From Hyphomonas atlantica corrig. (lineage in GTDB: Bacteria > Pseudomonadota > Alphaproteobacteria > Caulobacterales > Hyphomonadaceae): 64,000 nucleotides of DNA. Below are positions 42,244 through 51,686 of this stretch, piece by piece. The stretch covers positions 590,608-654,607 of the forward strand of contig NZ_AWFH01000001.1 of assembly GCF_000682715.1 (NCBI RefSeq), written 5' to 3'. The position numbers were made by a program, and so were the translations under genes. The notes below the pieces were generated by a model, which was not told the origin of the DNA, ran no database searches, and saw only the letters and a list, made by a program, of their open reading frames with translations. Position 1 is the stretch's first letter, and each line of letters starts with the position of its first letter.

Positions 42244-42984
42244 TTAGGAAGCGAGGTATTTCTGCACGTCGCGGCCCTCATCGACAAGAGCGTCAGAGGC
42301 TGTTTCCAGATCGGCCTGCAGCCGTGCCATCAATTCCCTACGGGGCAAACCAGCCGGAATGGGCGGCAGAATCTCGTAAACGATACGTCCCTTGTTCCGC
42401 TTCAGGCCTCGGCCGGGCCAGCACAGGCCCGCATTCGTTGCGACGGGCACGATTGGCGCCTCGATCGCCTTGGCGAGGCCAGAAATTCCAGCAGCATGAT
42501 AGGCAGGCGCAGCGCCCGGCTCCGTGCGTGTCCCTTCCGGGAAGATCACGATCTGCCGACCGTCTTCCGCGCGCACTTTAGCAGTTGCAACCATCTTCTT
42601 CAGCGTTCGCGTATTCCCGGCCCGGTCGATCGGAATCATCGCCGTCTTCAGCGCGTACCAGCCCAGAAACGGATACCAGAGCAGCTCCTGTTTCAGAATG
42701 ATCGCCGGGGCAGGCATGACAAGGAACGGAACGAACACATCCAGCATGCAATTGTGCTTGCCAGCATACAGCATCGTGCCGCGCGGCATGTGCTGGCGCC
42801 CCCGGATCTCCACTTCGATTCCGCAGATCACCCGAAGTCCGAAGATCAATCCGCGCGCATATACGCTGATTGCCCAGAACGTCACGGATTTCGGCAGAAG
42901 CAGTGCCGGCAGGAACAGGATGCCCAGCACGGCCATCAGGCCATACATCCAGATCACGAAGAGGAGCGAGCGAAACATCATCAT
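42244..42984 (-). CDS. plsC: 1-acyl-sn-glycerol-3-phosphate acyltransferase
   Basis: 246 residues. One N-terminal membrane segment pair, then the acyltransferase motifs HNCMLD (HX4D), IPIDRAGNTR and FPEGTRTEPG. Makes phosphatidic acid from lysophosphatidic acid at the inner membrane. Starts with MMMFRSL; the exact Met is uncertain by 6 nt. Fourth gene of the ftsE operon, 16 nt after the YdcF-like gene. Confidence 0.9.
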   Translation of the reverse strand: MMMFRSLLFVIWMYGLMAVLGILFLPALLLPKSVTFWAISVYARGLIFGLRVICGIEVEIRGRQHMPRGTMLYAGKHNCMLDVFVPFLVMPAPAIILKQELLWYPFLGWYALKTAMIPIDRAGNTRTLKKMVATAKVRAEDGRQIVIFPEGTRTEPGAAPAYHAAGISGLAKAIEAPIVPVATNAGLCWPGRGLKRNKGRIVYEILPPIPAGLPRRELMARLQADLETASDALVDEGRDVQKYLAS

Positions 42985-43000
42985 GCGGGTATCAGATAGG

Positions 43001-43594
43001 TCAAACTTCGAGAGTCGTCACCCGCCACTTCGCCCATTCGAGGAAGACACCTCTAAATGACCCCGGATCGCTCCAGATACGAGACGGGTCATTCACCGTG
43101 CGCACAGGCCAGGCGATCAGTTCCAGATCCGGCATGGCCTTCTTCAGCACGATCAGGCTGCGCGGCATGTGATAATCGGAGGTGACGATGATCAGTCTCT
43201 TGTAACCTCGCTCATAGGCCCAGGCCGCCGTCTCATCTGCATTGCCCAGCGTGGTCTCGGCCATATAGCCAATATCGACGCAGCATGCCCAGACCTCCTC
43301 GGATCCGCCTGCCAGCGCGATCAAGTCCGCTTTCGGCACATCGGGGTTCACGCCTGAAATCAGCATCCTTCTGCCCCGACCTTTTCCGACGAGTTCCACG
43401 CCCGCGGCGATCCTGAGACCTGATCCCCCCGTCAGCGCGACAATCGCATCGGCCGTCACGTCCGGCGAACGGTCTGCATTGGCCGCGCGATTTGCAAACA
43501 GCACAAAATCAGCAATCGCCAGAACCAGCCCCGCCAGGAACAGGGCCGGCACCACGCCGATACGTCGTTTCCGCAATCGTTGCTCGCCGCTCAC
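43001..43594 (-). CDS. YdcF/SanA-like (DUF218) membrane protein
   Basis: 197 residues. One membrane helix near residues 14-32, then the DUF218 fold: VALTGGSGLRIAAGVEL, MLISGVNP, GNADETAAWAYERGYKRLIIVTSDYHMPRSLI. Members (SanA, ElyC, YdcF) act on envelope polymers in E. coli, notably with peptidoglycan or undecaprenyl-linked carriers. Overlaps the ftsX stop by 4 nt (ATGA). Confidence 0.87.
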   Translation of the reverse strand: MSGEQRLRKRRIGVVPALFLAGLVLAIADFVLFANRAANADRSPDVTADAIVALTGGSGLRIAAGVELVGKGRGRRMLISGVNPDVPKADLIALAGGSEEVWACCVDIGYMAETTLGNADETAAWAYERGYKRLIIVTSDYHMPRSLIVLKKAMPDLELIAWPVRTVNDPSRIWSDPGSFRGVFLEWAKWRVTTLEV

Positions 43595-44460
43595 ATCACA
43601 CTCTTCAGGGAACGGATAACTGTAACACGCGCCGCAATGCGCGCGGCCAGCCCCGCGATCACCGGGGTCAGCACCAGGATCAGGAGATCAACAATATCGA
43701 GACTCAGTACGGGCAAAAGACCTGATCGCGCTCCGCTGGAATGCACCCCGAAGATCATCGCCGCCGCCGCGCCAAGCGCGAGCAAAGCGCCAACTGCCCC
43801 TGCCCTCAGCCCCAGAAGCCAGAAACGGCGCTCGAACAGCCCGGCAATGTAGCGATCGCGCGCGCCGGCCAGATGCAGCACATCAACAATATCCCTCCGC
43901 GCCAACAGCGCCGCATGCGTTGCAAACGCGATGACGGCCACGGCCGTTGACGCCAACAGAGCTACGGCAGTAAGCGCCACAAGACGCGCGATCGCCAGCA
44001 TCCTTCGGACATCCCCTGCCCAATCGGCATGTTCGTCCACGGCATGTGCATATCCGGCCTCCGTCAGACGCCGTTCAAGCGTTGGCCCCATGAATTGCGT
44101 GTCCGGTTCAGCGGTGACGGCGATCAGCTGTGGCAAGGGCAGGCTTTCCGGCAGGCCGCGGCTGCCAAAGTTCGGCTCCAAAAGCGCATCTATTTCCTGT
44201 TTGGACAGAAGCCGCGCTTCGCGCACGCCTTCGGTTGCCTCAATCAATTGCCGCGCTTCTTCGGCGCCGCGCCGGTCTGCATCCGGCAGGGAGACTGTCA
44301 GTTCCCCCTCAACCTCAGCCGTCCAGCTGCGCGCAGCACCATAAGTCGACTTCGCCGAGAGCGTTGCCAGTGCGGCCAGGAAGCAGAGCGCACCGACGAC
44401 GAAGAACAGCGCCATTTCGCGCGCATCCTCTACAGGCAGAAGCGGGGTTTCCTTTGCCAT
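43591..44460 (-). CDS. ftsX: cell division ABC transporter permease FtsX
   Basis: 289 residues. Four membrane segments (about 18-36, 160-185, 218-240, 255-280) with a periplasmic loop of 120 residues after the first, which is the standard FtsX plan. The FtsX_ECD motif (VSLPDADRRGAEEARQLIE) is visible. With FtsE it controls peptidoglycan amidases at the division site via EnvC. The start lies 2 nt after the ftsE stop. Confidence 0.92.
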   Translation of the reverse strand: MAKETPLLPVEDAREMALFFVVGALCFLAALATLSAKSTYGAARSWTAEVEGELTVSLPDADRRGAEEARQLIEATEGVREARLLSKQEIDALLEPNFGSRGLPESLPLPQLIAVTAEPDTQFMGPTLERRLTEAGYAHAVDEHADWAGDVRRMLAIARLVALTAVALLASTAVAVIAFATHAALLARRDIVDVLHLAGARDRYIAGLFERRFWLLGLRAGAVGALLALGAAAAMIFGVHSSGARSGLLPVLSLDIVDLLILVLTPVIAGLAARIAARVTVIRSLKSVM

Positions 44461-44462
44461 GC

Positions 44463-45212
44463 CTAATCCACCGTCTTCACGATATCGGTTCGGCGACGCG
44501 CCGCCGGGCCATATTCGACATCCTGGACCAGCAGGCCATGCTGGAGCCGGAAAACCGGCGCATCGACCTGCCGCACGAGGCCCAAATCATGCGTGGCGAT
44601 GATGACTGTAGTCGCTCGCCGCTTGTTAAGCTCAAGGAAGAGGCGCATCAGGCGCGCGCCCATTTCCGGATCGACATTCCCGGTCGGTTCGTCTGCGATA
44701 AGGATATCCGGCTGGGTCACCACGGCACGGGCGATGGCAACGCGCTGCTGCTCCCCGCCGGACAGGGTTGGCGGGCGCGAATGCATGCGTTCTCCAAGGC
44801 CGACCCAGGCCAGCAGCTCCTCTACATCATGGCGATAGCTCGCTTCCTTGCGCCCCAGAACGCGCAGGGGCAGCGCAACATTCTCGTACGCGGTCAGATG
44901 ATCCAGCAGGCGGAACTCCTGGAACACGACCCCAACCCGCCGACGCAGCGCAGACAACTGGTCGCGCGTCAGGCGGCTGGTTGGTCGGCCGAACAGTGAA
45001 ACTTCGCCACGTGTCGGCTTCAGTGCCAGATAAAGCAGTTTCAGCAGGCTGGTCTTGCCCGCGCCGGAGGCTCCGGTCAGAAAGCTGAACGATCCGGGTT
45101 TCAGGACAAGATCAATCCCGCTAAGGATGTCTTCCGACGTGTCGTAACGCAGCGAGACGCCATCAAGGCGCACGGCGACATCGTCAAAAAGGTCATGGCG
45201 GGGAAGGGTCAT
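44463..45212 (-). CDS. ftsE: cell division ATP-binding protein FtsE
   Basis: 249 residues. Walker A GASGAGKTSLLKLL, ABC signature LSGGEQQRVAIARAV, Walker B DILIADEPTGNVD, Q-loop VFQEFRLLDHLTAYENVALPL. FtsE partners FtsX at midcell. First of six minus-strand genes: ftsE, ftsX, YdcF-like, plsC, DUF2125, DNA glycosylase, with gaps from -4 to 18 nt. This is a compact operon of cell division and envelope functions. Divergent from the zinc-ribbon gene at 45275. Confidence 0.94.
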   Translation of the reverse strand: MTLPRHDLFDDVAVRLDGVSLRYDTSEDILSGIDLVLKPGSFSFLTGASGAGKTSLLKLLYLALKPTRGEVSLFGRPTSRLTRDQLSALRRRVGVVFQEFRLLDHLTAYENVALPLRVLGRKEASYRHDVEELLAWVGLGERMHSRPPTLSGGEQQRVAIARAVVTQPDILIADEPTGNVDPEMGARLMRLFLELNKRRATTVIIATHDLGLVRQVDAPVFRLQHGLLVQDVEYGPAARRRTDIVKTVD

Positions 45213-45274
45213 CAGCTCCTATCCTGTGCTCGTTCGAGTGGATTATTGGGGCGAATTGCGGGAAACACCAAGTC

Positions 45275-45991
45275 ATGATCCTCACTTGTCCCCATTGTGA
45301 AACCCAGTATTTCGCCGATGACTCAACAATCGGTGAAAGTGGCCGCACCGTGAAGTGTGCCGCATGTGGTGGATCATGGTTTGTTGAGCCGAAAAACCTT
45401 GACGAAACCGTGCGCCGAACCCCTGCCGCCGCGCACGAAATCTACCGCGAGAAGGTCCGCGCCCAGCGTCGTCGGCGCAGCCGGACCGCCGCCCTGCTCT
45501 CCTGGCTCATCACAGCCGCCATCTTTTTTGCGCTAGGCGTCGGCGCCATCGTCTACCGCAATGAAGTGGTGAAACTCTGGCCGGAAGCGGGCAGCGCCTA
45601 CAAGCAGATCGGCTTCAAGGTGAACCGGTTCGGGCTGGAATTCGAAGACATCGAGCGCAGCCGCACCTTCAATGACACCATCCCGATCGTCACAGTGTCC
45701 GGCAAGGCGTTGAACGTGTCCCACTCAACCGTCGATTCGCCCGCTGTGCGTGTGGACCTGAAAGACGAAATCGGACTCGTGGTCGCTACCACTTACGGCC
45801 GCATCAGCCCGGCGCAGCTGGGCGCAGGCGAATCTGGCAGCTTCCGCGTGGTCGTGGAACAAGCGCCGATGGAGAGCTTCGAAATCGAACTCAAATTTGT
45901 CGACTTGTCTGAAATTCCGGCAGAGGCGCCTGAACCTGACATGCCAAGCGAGCCTGCAAATTCAGCTGAAATGGACGCCGCCGAAGAATGA
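45275..45991 (+). CDS. zinc-ribbon (MJ0042) membrane protein, DUF3426-like
   Basis: 238 residues. N-terminal MJ0042 zinc ribbon CPHCETQYF...CAACGGSWF (two CxxC), a basic region, one membrane segment (about 74-96), and a C-terminal periplasmic domain like DUF3426 (VSGKALNVSHSTVDSPAV, VTTYG). Function unknown. It is divergent from ftsE and its stop overlaps the hpt start by 4 nt, an arrangement found with ftsEX in many alphaproteobacteria. Confidence 0.87.
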   Translation: MILTCPHCETQYFADDSTIGESGRTVKCAACGGSWFVEPKNLDETVRRTPAAAHEIYREKVRAQRRRRSRTAALLSWLITAAIFFALGVGAIVYRNEVVKLWPEAGSAYKQIGFKVNRFGLEFEDIERSRTFNDTIPIVTVSGKALNVSHSTVDSPAVRVDLKDEIGLVVATTYGRISPAQLGAGESGSFRVVVEQAPMESFEIELKFVDLSEIPAEAPEPDMPSEPANSAEMDAAEE

Positions 45992-46518
45992 CCGACATGC
46001 CGAAAATCGAGGTGATCGTGCCAGAAGACGAACTTCTGGCGGAGATCGATAAACTGGCCGAAACGCTGGCCCCGCGCCTGACGGGCGAATGGACTGTTGT
46101 TTCCATCCTGATTGGCGCCACCCCCTTCACATCCGACCTGATGAAAGCCCTCGCTCGGCGCGACATTCACCCCACGCTCGACGTGATCTGGCTGGAATCC
46201 TATCGCGATGCGCGGGAAAGCTCGGGCCGCGTCGTTGTGCGCGCAGACCTCGCCCGCTCCGTGAAGGACAAGGGCGTAATCATTCTGGACGACGTGTTCG
46301 ATACGGGCCGCACGCTCGCCTTTGCCAAGACACACATGCTGGCCAAGGGTGCGCGCGAAGTCATCACCTGCGCCCTCACCCAGAAACCCTGGGCCCCGCG
46401 CGGCGAAAACGGGGTCGATTATTGCGCCATTGATGCGCCCGGGCGCTACCTTGTCGGCTATGGCATGGACGATGCCGGCAAATATCGCGGCCTGCCCTAT
46501 ATCGGCGCACTGGACTAG
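45988..46518 (+). CDS. hpt: hypoxanthine-type phosphoribosyltransferase
   Basis: 176 residues. PRPP-binding motif VIILDDVFDTGRTLAF (residues about 93-108), pyrophosphate loop LIGATPFTSDLMKAL, DYCAIDAPGRYLVGYGMDD near the C-terminus with the usual base-binding aromatic. Salvages hypoxanthine or guanine. ATG overlaps the zinc-ribbon gene stop by 4 nt (ATGA), so translation is coupled. Confidence 0.9.
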   Translation: MTDMPKIEVIVPEDELLAEIDKLAETLAPRLTGEWTVVSILIGATPFTSDLMKALARRDIHPTLDVIWLESYRDARESSGRVVVRADLARSVKDKGVIILDDVFDTGRTLAFAKTHMLAKGAREVITCALTQKPWAPRGENGVDYCAIDAPGRYLVGYGMDDAGKYRGLPYIGALD

Positions 46519-46545
46519 GGCCGCCCGGATCGGTTTCCGTCGAAA

Positions 46546-47532
46546 TTACAGAATTGACGGAATCACGCGGTCTGGTGGGCGGTGGCCGTCGGCGAAGGTC
46601 TTGATGTTGATGATGACCTTCTCGCCCATCTCCGTGCGGCCTTCGATCGTGGCCGAGCCCATGTGCGGCAGAAGCACGACATTCGGCAGGCCGAACAATT
46701 CCTCGTTCACTGTCGGCTCGCGCTCGAACACGTCGAGGCCCGCTCCGGCAATCTTGCCCGCCTTCAGCGCGCGGGCCAGCGCTGCTTCGTCGATCACCTC
46801 ACCGCGCGCCGTATTCACGATATAGGCTTCCGGCTTCATCAGTTCGATCCGGCGCGCATTCATCAGGTGAAAAGTCGCCGGCGTGTGCGGGCAGTTTACC
46901 GAAACAATGTCCATGCGCGACAGCATCTGGTCGAGGCTGTCCCAATAGGTCGCTTCCAGCAATTCCTCGATGCGCGGACTGACCGGCTTGCGGTTGTGAT
47001 AGTGAATTTGCAGGCCGAACGCCTTGGCGCGGCGCGCAACGGCTTGGCCAATCCGGCCCATGCCGATGATGCCGAGCCGCTTGCCGGCGAGCCGACGCCC
47101 CATCATCCAGGTTGGGGTCCAGCCATCAAAGCCGCCTGAATTCATCACGTCGGCGCCCTCGAACAGGCGGCGGGGCACAGACAGGATCAGCGCCATGGCC
47201 ACATCTGCCGTGTCATCGGTTAGCACGCCGGGCGTATTGGTCACCGTGATGCCTCGCTGCACCGCGCTCTGCACGTCGATATTGTCGACCCCTGCCCCAA
47301 ACTGGGCGATCAGGCGCAGCTGCTCTCCCGCGCGGGCCATGACGCGCCCATCCAGGCGGTCTGTCACCGTGGGCACCAGAACGTCCGCGCTCTGCATCGC
47401 CTCAACCAGTTCTTCCTGCGTGAAGGGGTGATCATCATCATTCAGCTTCGCATCGAACAGCTCTTTCAAGCGCAATTCGACTGGGGCGGGCAGCTTGCGG
47501 GTGACGACAACTTTCAGCTTCTTCGCGGACAT
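46546..47532 (-). CDS. 2-hydroxyacid dehydrogenase (glyoxylate/hydroxypyruvate reductase type)
   Basis: 328 residues. Substrate domain, then GKRLGIIGMGRIGQAVARRAKAFG (Rossmann), catalytic Arg in VNTARGEVIDEAALARAL, Glu in GAGLDVFEREP and His in VVLLPHMGSATIEGR. Reduces glyoxylate or hydroxypyruvate with NAD(P)H. The start 47532 (MSAKKLKVVVTRKLP) is family-like; the frame is open further to 47685. Divergent from the SH3 gene at 47666. Confidence 0.92.
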   Translation of the reverse strand: MSAKKLKVVVTRKLPAPVELRLKELFDAKLNDDDHPFTQEELVEAMQSADVLVPTVTDRLDGRVMARAGEQLRLIAQFGAGVDNIDVQSAVQRGITVTNTPGVLTDDTADVAMALILSVPRRLFEGADVMNSGGFDGWTPTWMMGRRLAGKRLGIIGMGRIGQAVARRAKAFGLQIHYHNRKPVSPRIEELLEATYWDSLDQMLSRMDIVSVNCPHTPATFHLMNARRIELMKPEAYIVNTARGEVIDEAALARALKAGKIAGAGLDVFEREPTVNEELFGLPNVVLLPHMGSATIEGRTEMGEKVIINIKTFADGHRPPDRVIPSIL

Positions 47533-47665
47533 AGGGACTCTTTTTGCAAATATTCTCAATCGGGCCTTAGCAGAGGGATCGGGACACGCCAACGCTTCAT
47601 GTTTTACACAAGATTCATTTGCGTATGGAATTCTAGCCCCTCGCAGACATGGGAAAAGACTGCAC

Positions 47666-48169
47666 ATGAAGCGGGCAGTGGTCATCTTAACGGGCTTTCT
47701 CGTCGCGAGCGCTGCGGCGTTTGCGCAAGGGGCCGACTATGTCCGCGTCAGCAAATTTTCCGGTAAGGAAGTACCGCGTTTCGAAACGCTGAAATACAAC
47801 GCCGTGAATGGCCGCGCCGGCCCAAGCCGGGACCACCCCATTGTCTGGCGGTATGAGCGCAAGGGCCTGCCTCTGCTGATCATCAAGGAAAGCCAGAACT
47901 GGCGCCGCGTGCGCGACCCGGAAGGGGCCGAAGTCTGGGTTCACGCCCGCATGCTGGAGCCTGACACGATCGCGATGGTCCAGTCCGACACGGTCATGCA
48001 CAAGGCACCGGACGCGATGAGCCCGAAAGTTGCGCGCCTTGAGGCCACCGTGCTGGTCGAACTCGACGGATGTGGCCAGGGTTGGTGCAAGGTAACGGCC
48101 AAGCACTACAAGGGCTTTGTCCCGACGACCGCGCTCTGGGGCGACAATACCAGCGCCGCTGCGCTGTAA
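47666..48169 (+). CDS. exported SH3-domain protein
   Basis: 167 residues. Signal peptide about 1-22 (LVASAAAFAQG). One bacterial SH3 domain (NAVNGRAGPSRDHPIVWRYERKGLPL) and a second shorter one (QSDTVMHKAPDAMSPKVARLE), a layout typical of DUF1058/SH3b proteins in this class. Likely binds the cell wall. GGGAAAAGAC region 5' of the start; no strong Shine-Dalgarno. Confidence 0.85.
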   Translation: MKRAVVILTGFLVASAAAFAQGADYVRVSKFSGKEVPRFETLKYNAVNGRAGPSRDHPIVWRYERKGLPLLIIKESQNWRRVRDPEGAEVWVHARMLEPDTIAMVQSDTVMHKAPDAMSPKVARLEATVLVELDGCGQGWCKVTAKHYKGFVPTTALWGDNTSAAAL

Positions 48170-48260
48170 GCCAACACACTCCGACACCCCATCAGAGTTG
48201 ACAATCCGGGCCGCACAGGCTCGAACGGCGACTTGCGCTTGAATGAACAAGGGAACCGCC

Positions 48261-48788
48261 ATGTCCGGACCGCACGATTACCACACGCCCCAATCCTCCT
48301 ATTCCAAGGAAGACCTGCTGAAATCCGGCGCGGGCGGCTATTTCGGACCTGGCAATGCCCAATTGCCGATCCCGCCGATGCTGATGATGGACCGGATCAC
48401 CGAAATCACCATGGATGGTGGCGAGTACGGCAAGGGCAGCGTGATCGGCGAGCTCGATATTACGCCGGACCTCTGGTTCTTCGAATGCCACTTTCCCGGC
48501 GACCCTGTGATGCCCGGCTGTCTCGGGCTGGACGCAATGTGGCAGGCCGTAGGCTACTGGCTCGGCTGGTCCGGCAGCCCCGGCAAGGGACGCGCGCTCG
48601 GCGTGGGCGAAGTGAAGTTCACCGGGGAAATCACGCCCGACAAGAAACTCGTGAAATATGTCATCGACATCAAACGCGTGCGCCGCGGCAAGCTGAACCT
48701 CGGGATCGCTGACGGTCGCGTCTATGTCGATGGCGAACACGTCTACACTGCCCTCGACATGAAGGTCGGCTTGAAGAACGTGCTCTAG
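48261..48788 (+). CDS. fabA: 3-hydroxydecanoyl-ACP dehydratase/isomerase
   Basis: 175 residues. Hotdog fold with the active-site His and Asp in [23 protein letters not shown], and the family strand [15 protein letters not shown]. Forms and isomerises trans-2-decenoyl-ACP, the branching point to unsaturated fatty acids. ATG 48261 (MSGPHDYH) has AAGGGA about 8 nt before it; an in-frame ATG at 48243 exists. The usual partner fabB does not follow; a TPR gene lies in its place before fabI. Confidence 0.95.
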   Translation: MSGPHDYHTPQSSYSKEDLLKSGAGGYFGPGNAQLPIPPMLMMDRITEITMDGGEYGKGSVIGELDITPDLWFFECHFPGDPVMPGCLGLDAMWQAVGYWLGWSGSPGKGRALGVGEVKFTGEITPDKKLVKYVIDIKRVRRGKLNLGIADGRVYVDGEHVYTALDMKVGLKNVL

Positions 48789-48896
48789 CGCGCAGGCCTT
48801 CATGCGCATTGCACAAAATGCGCACAACAAGCCTGCCCCATGACAGATTGACGGACCTGCGGTACTTTCCCCTCTTGGGAGAAAAGGGGACTCCGC

Positions 48897-50666
48897 ATGG
48901 CCTATTGGAAAACAGGCACGATTCTTACAGCTGCTGTGCTGGCGCTCGGCGGCGTTGACCTGGCGGAGCGGCCTCAGCAGGCCCCTTTCCCGGATCCCGT
49001 TCTTTTGTCAGGCGAGTCCTGTCTCGGCAGCGGAAGCAGCGCTCGGCGCCTCGGCCTGTTTCTGGGCGCAGCGCGCGCCTATGCGGAGTCCGGAGTGATC
49101 GTCAACAATTTCGCCGCAGGTTTGAGCGCGCCGGTGATCACCTATCCCATCACCACCAAATCCGCAGACGCGCAGGATCTTTTCGACCTTGGTCTGTCCC
49201 TTGTGATCAGCTTCAATCATGACGCCGCAGTTGATGTATTTCGTCAGGCGCAGGCGGCTGACCCGAACTGCGCGATGTGCCATTGGGGCGAGGCGTTTGC
49301 GCGGGGCAGCAACCTGAACATGGCGGTTGGCGAGGATGCCCTTCAGTTGGCACACGATGCGGCGCAGGCTGCCAAGCTTCGGGCCTCCGACACACCCGTT
49401 CTTGAGCAGGTGCTTATCGACGCAACGATCGCCCGGTATCCGCTCACCGAAGAGGGCGGTGTCGCGGAAGACCCGATAGCCTTCGCGGACGCAATGGCGC
49501 TGGCAGCGGTGCGATTTCCCAATGATGATCTCGTTCTCTCCCTCGCCGCCGAAGCGGCCATGAACACCCAGCCTTGGGACTATTGGGAGGCGGATGGGCA
49601 CACGCCGAAAGGCCGGACAGCAGATGTCATCACGACGCTGGAAACCGTGCTGAACAGAAATCCGGAATTCGTCCATGCCATCCACCTCTACATCCATGCC
49701 ACCGAGGCGTCCGATGATCCCTGGCGTGCAATCGAGACCGCTGAACACCTGCCGCAGCTTGCCCCGCAATCCGGCCATCTCGTCCACATGCCTTCACATC
49801 TCTGGTACCTGACCGGCCAGTGGAAGCGGTCGATGGAGTCCAATCTGGCGGCCGCGCAGGCTGACGAGCTCTATATTGCGAGCGGCAACGCCCCGCCGCT
49901 CTATGAGTATGGATACTATCCTCACAATCTCCATTTCATCCTGACATCGGCGATGATGGCCGGGGACGGAATGACCGCTTTGTCGACAGCCTCCAAACTG
50001 GACGCAGCACTGCCACAGGACATGTCCTCGCTTGCGCCGTGGATCACCCTGATCCGTCCGTCCGCCTACTATGCCCACGCGCAGTTCTCGGCCCCGGAAA
50101 CTGTGTTGAGACTGCCCGATCCGGGCACAGAGTCCGTCATGGACAAGATTGCCTGGCACTATGCGCGGGGGCTGGCCTTCGCAGCTGAAGGCGACACCGC
50201 CAGCGCACAGTCCGAAACCGACCAGATTGATGCTCTAGTCTCCAGCGAGGGCGTGGCGGAACTGGAAGCACAATACCTTCCGGCGGGCGACATCGCCCGG
50301 ATCTCATCTCTGGTCATATCCGCTCGGATCGCCGCTCAGGATGGCGATTTGCCTTCCGCCATTTCGCTGATGGAGCGCGCCGCACACCTGCAGGATGCGC
50401 TGCCCTATAGCGAGCCGCCAATCTGGTACTATCCCGCCCGCCAGACCCTCGCCGCGATGCTGCTTCAGGATGGTCAGACGGATCGGGCCGAGCGCATGTT
50501 CCATCGCGCCCTGCTGAAATCCCCGAACAATGCCCATGCCCTTTACGGCCTGTGGCAGACCTACAAGGCAACGGGCGACCGCCGGTCTGCGCGCTACGCC
50601 AAACACCTGTTCAAGAAGGCATGGATGGGGAAGCGCGGCACCACACCAGACCTGATGCGGCTCTGA
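48897..50666 (+). CDS. exported TPR protein with a CxxCH motif
   Basis: 589 residues. Weak signal sequence (about 1-23), then tetratricopeptide-type helices to the C-terminus (for example LFDLGLSLVISFNHDAAVDV, AALNNAHALYGLWQTYK-like last repeat). C125-A-M-C128-H129 in DPNCAMCHWGEA is a perfect heme c attachment signature, though in relatives of this TPR family the place is usually occupied by a non-heme CAMxxWG motif. It lies between fabA and fabI, where fabB normally sits. Shine-Dalgarno AGGGGA, 8 nt. Function unknown. Confidence 0.72.
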   Translation: MAYWKTGTILTAAVLALGGVDLAERPQQAPFPDPVLLSGESCLGSGSSARRLGLFLGAARAYAESGVIVNNFAAGLSAPVITYPITTKSADAQDLFDLGLSLVISFNHDAAVDVFRQAQAADPNCAMCHWGEAFARGSNLNMAVGEDALQLAHDAAQAAKLRASDTPVLEQVLIDATIARYPLTEEGGVAEDPIAFADAMALAAVRFPNDDLVLSLAAEAAMNTQPWDYWEADGHTPKGRTADVITTLETVLNRNPEFVHAIHLYIHATEASDDPWRAIETAEHLPQLAPQSGHLVHMPSHLWYLTGQWKRSMESNLAAAQADELYIASGNAPPLYEYGYYPHNLHFILTSAMMAGDGMTALSTASKLDAALPQDMSSLAPWITLIRPSAYYAHAQFSAPETVLRLPDPGTESVMDKIAWHYARGLAFAAEGDTASAQSETDQIDALVSSEGVAELEAQYLPAGDIARISSLVISARIAAQDGDLPSAISLMERAAHLQDALPYSEPPIWYYPARQTLAAMLLQDGQTDRAERMFHRALLKSPNNAHALYGLWQTYKATGDRRSARYAKHLFKKAWMGKRGTTPDLMRL

Positions 50667-50783
50667 TTGATTTGGTCCAGCAGACTGTCCGATCCGCGCA
50701 AAACACCGCCCGAAACTTGACGGGCAAAGCGGGGATGCCTAGCGGTTTCCCGTAGAGACATTCACCAAGAGAGGCTTTCCCAC

Positions 50784-51599
50784 ATGGCTGATGACTGGAC
50801 CCCGCCGGCAGGCGATCTGATGAAAGGCAAGCGCGGCATCGTAATGGGCGTCGCGAACCAGAATTCCATCGCCTGGGGCATTGCCCGCCAGCTCGCCGCG
50901 CAGGGCGCCGACATCGCCTTCACCTATCAGGGCGAGAACCTTGAGCGCCGCGTCCGCCCGCTGGTCGAAAGCATCGGCATGGATTTCATGATCCCGGCAG
51001 ACGTGACCGATGACGCCTCGATGGATGCCGCCTTCGACGCCGTGAAAGACAAATGGGGTAAGATCGATTTCCTCGTTCACTCCATCGCCTTTGCCGGCAA
51101 GGACGAGCTGCAAGGCTCGATGGTCGCCAACACGACGCGCGAAGGCTTCCGCCGCGCGATGGACATTTCAGTCTTCAGCTTCATCGACACAGCCCGCCGC
51201 GCCAGCGAGATCATGCCTGATGGCGGCGCGATGATCTGCATGACCTATCTCGGCGCAGAGCGCACCGTGCCCTCCTACAATGTCATGGGCGTTGCCAAGG
51301 CCGCGCTCGAAGCCGCAACCCGCTATGCCGCGCGCGATCTCGGCCCGCAGGGCATCCGCGTCAATGCGATCTCGGCCGGCGCGATGCGCACGCTCTCCCT
51401 CGCCGGTATCCGCGGCGGCAAGAGCCTGATGGGCACGGGCCGCGACTGGTCTCTGCTGAAGGAAGACACGCGCATGGAAGGCGTTGCAGGTGCAGCGCTC
51501 TACCTGCTCTCAGAACTCGGCCACTCCGTCGCCGGTGAAGTCCACCATGTCGACGCCGGCTTCCACGTCGTCGGCGTCCCGGATCTGCCGGAAGAGTAG
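50784..51599 (+). CDS. fabI: enoyl-ACP reductase (NADH), FabI
   Basis: 271 residues. Nucleotide-binding GVANQNSIAWGIARQLAAQG, catalytic Tyr-x6-Lys pair as YNVMGVAKAALEA (SDR fold), NAISAGAMRTLSLAGI substrate loop. Last step of fatty-acid elongation; target of triclosan in relatives. Shine-Dalgarno GAGAGG near 50769. With fabA upstream, it suggests an ancestral fabA-fabB-fabI set. Confidence 0.95.
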   Translation: MADDWTPPAGDLMKGKRGIVMGVANQNSIAWGIARQLAAQGADIAFTYQGENLERRVRPLVESIGMDFMIPADVTDDASMDAAFDAVKDKWGKIDFLVHSIAFAGKDELQGSMVANTTREGFRRAMDISVFSFIDTARRASEIMPDGGAMICMTYLGAERTVPSYNVMGVAKAALEAATRYAARDLGPQGIRVNAISAGAMRTLSLAGIRGGKSLMGTGRDWSLLKEDTRMEGVAGAALYLLSELGHSVAGEVHHVDAGFHVVGVPDLPEE

Positions 51600-51686
51600 T
51601 ACGCGCTGGCCCAATCTTGGGGAGCGGACTCCTAAACCTAAGCGTGTTGTGCTATGCTTCTCCCTCAAGCTGGGAGGGAGATAACC

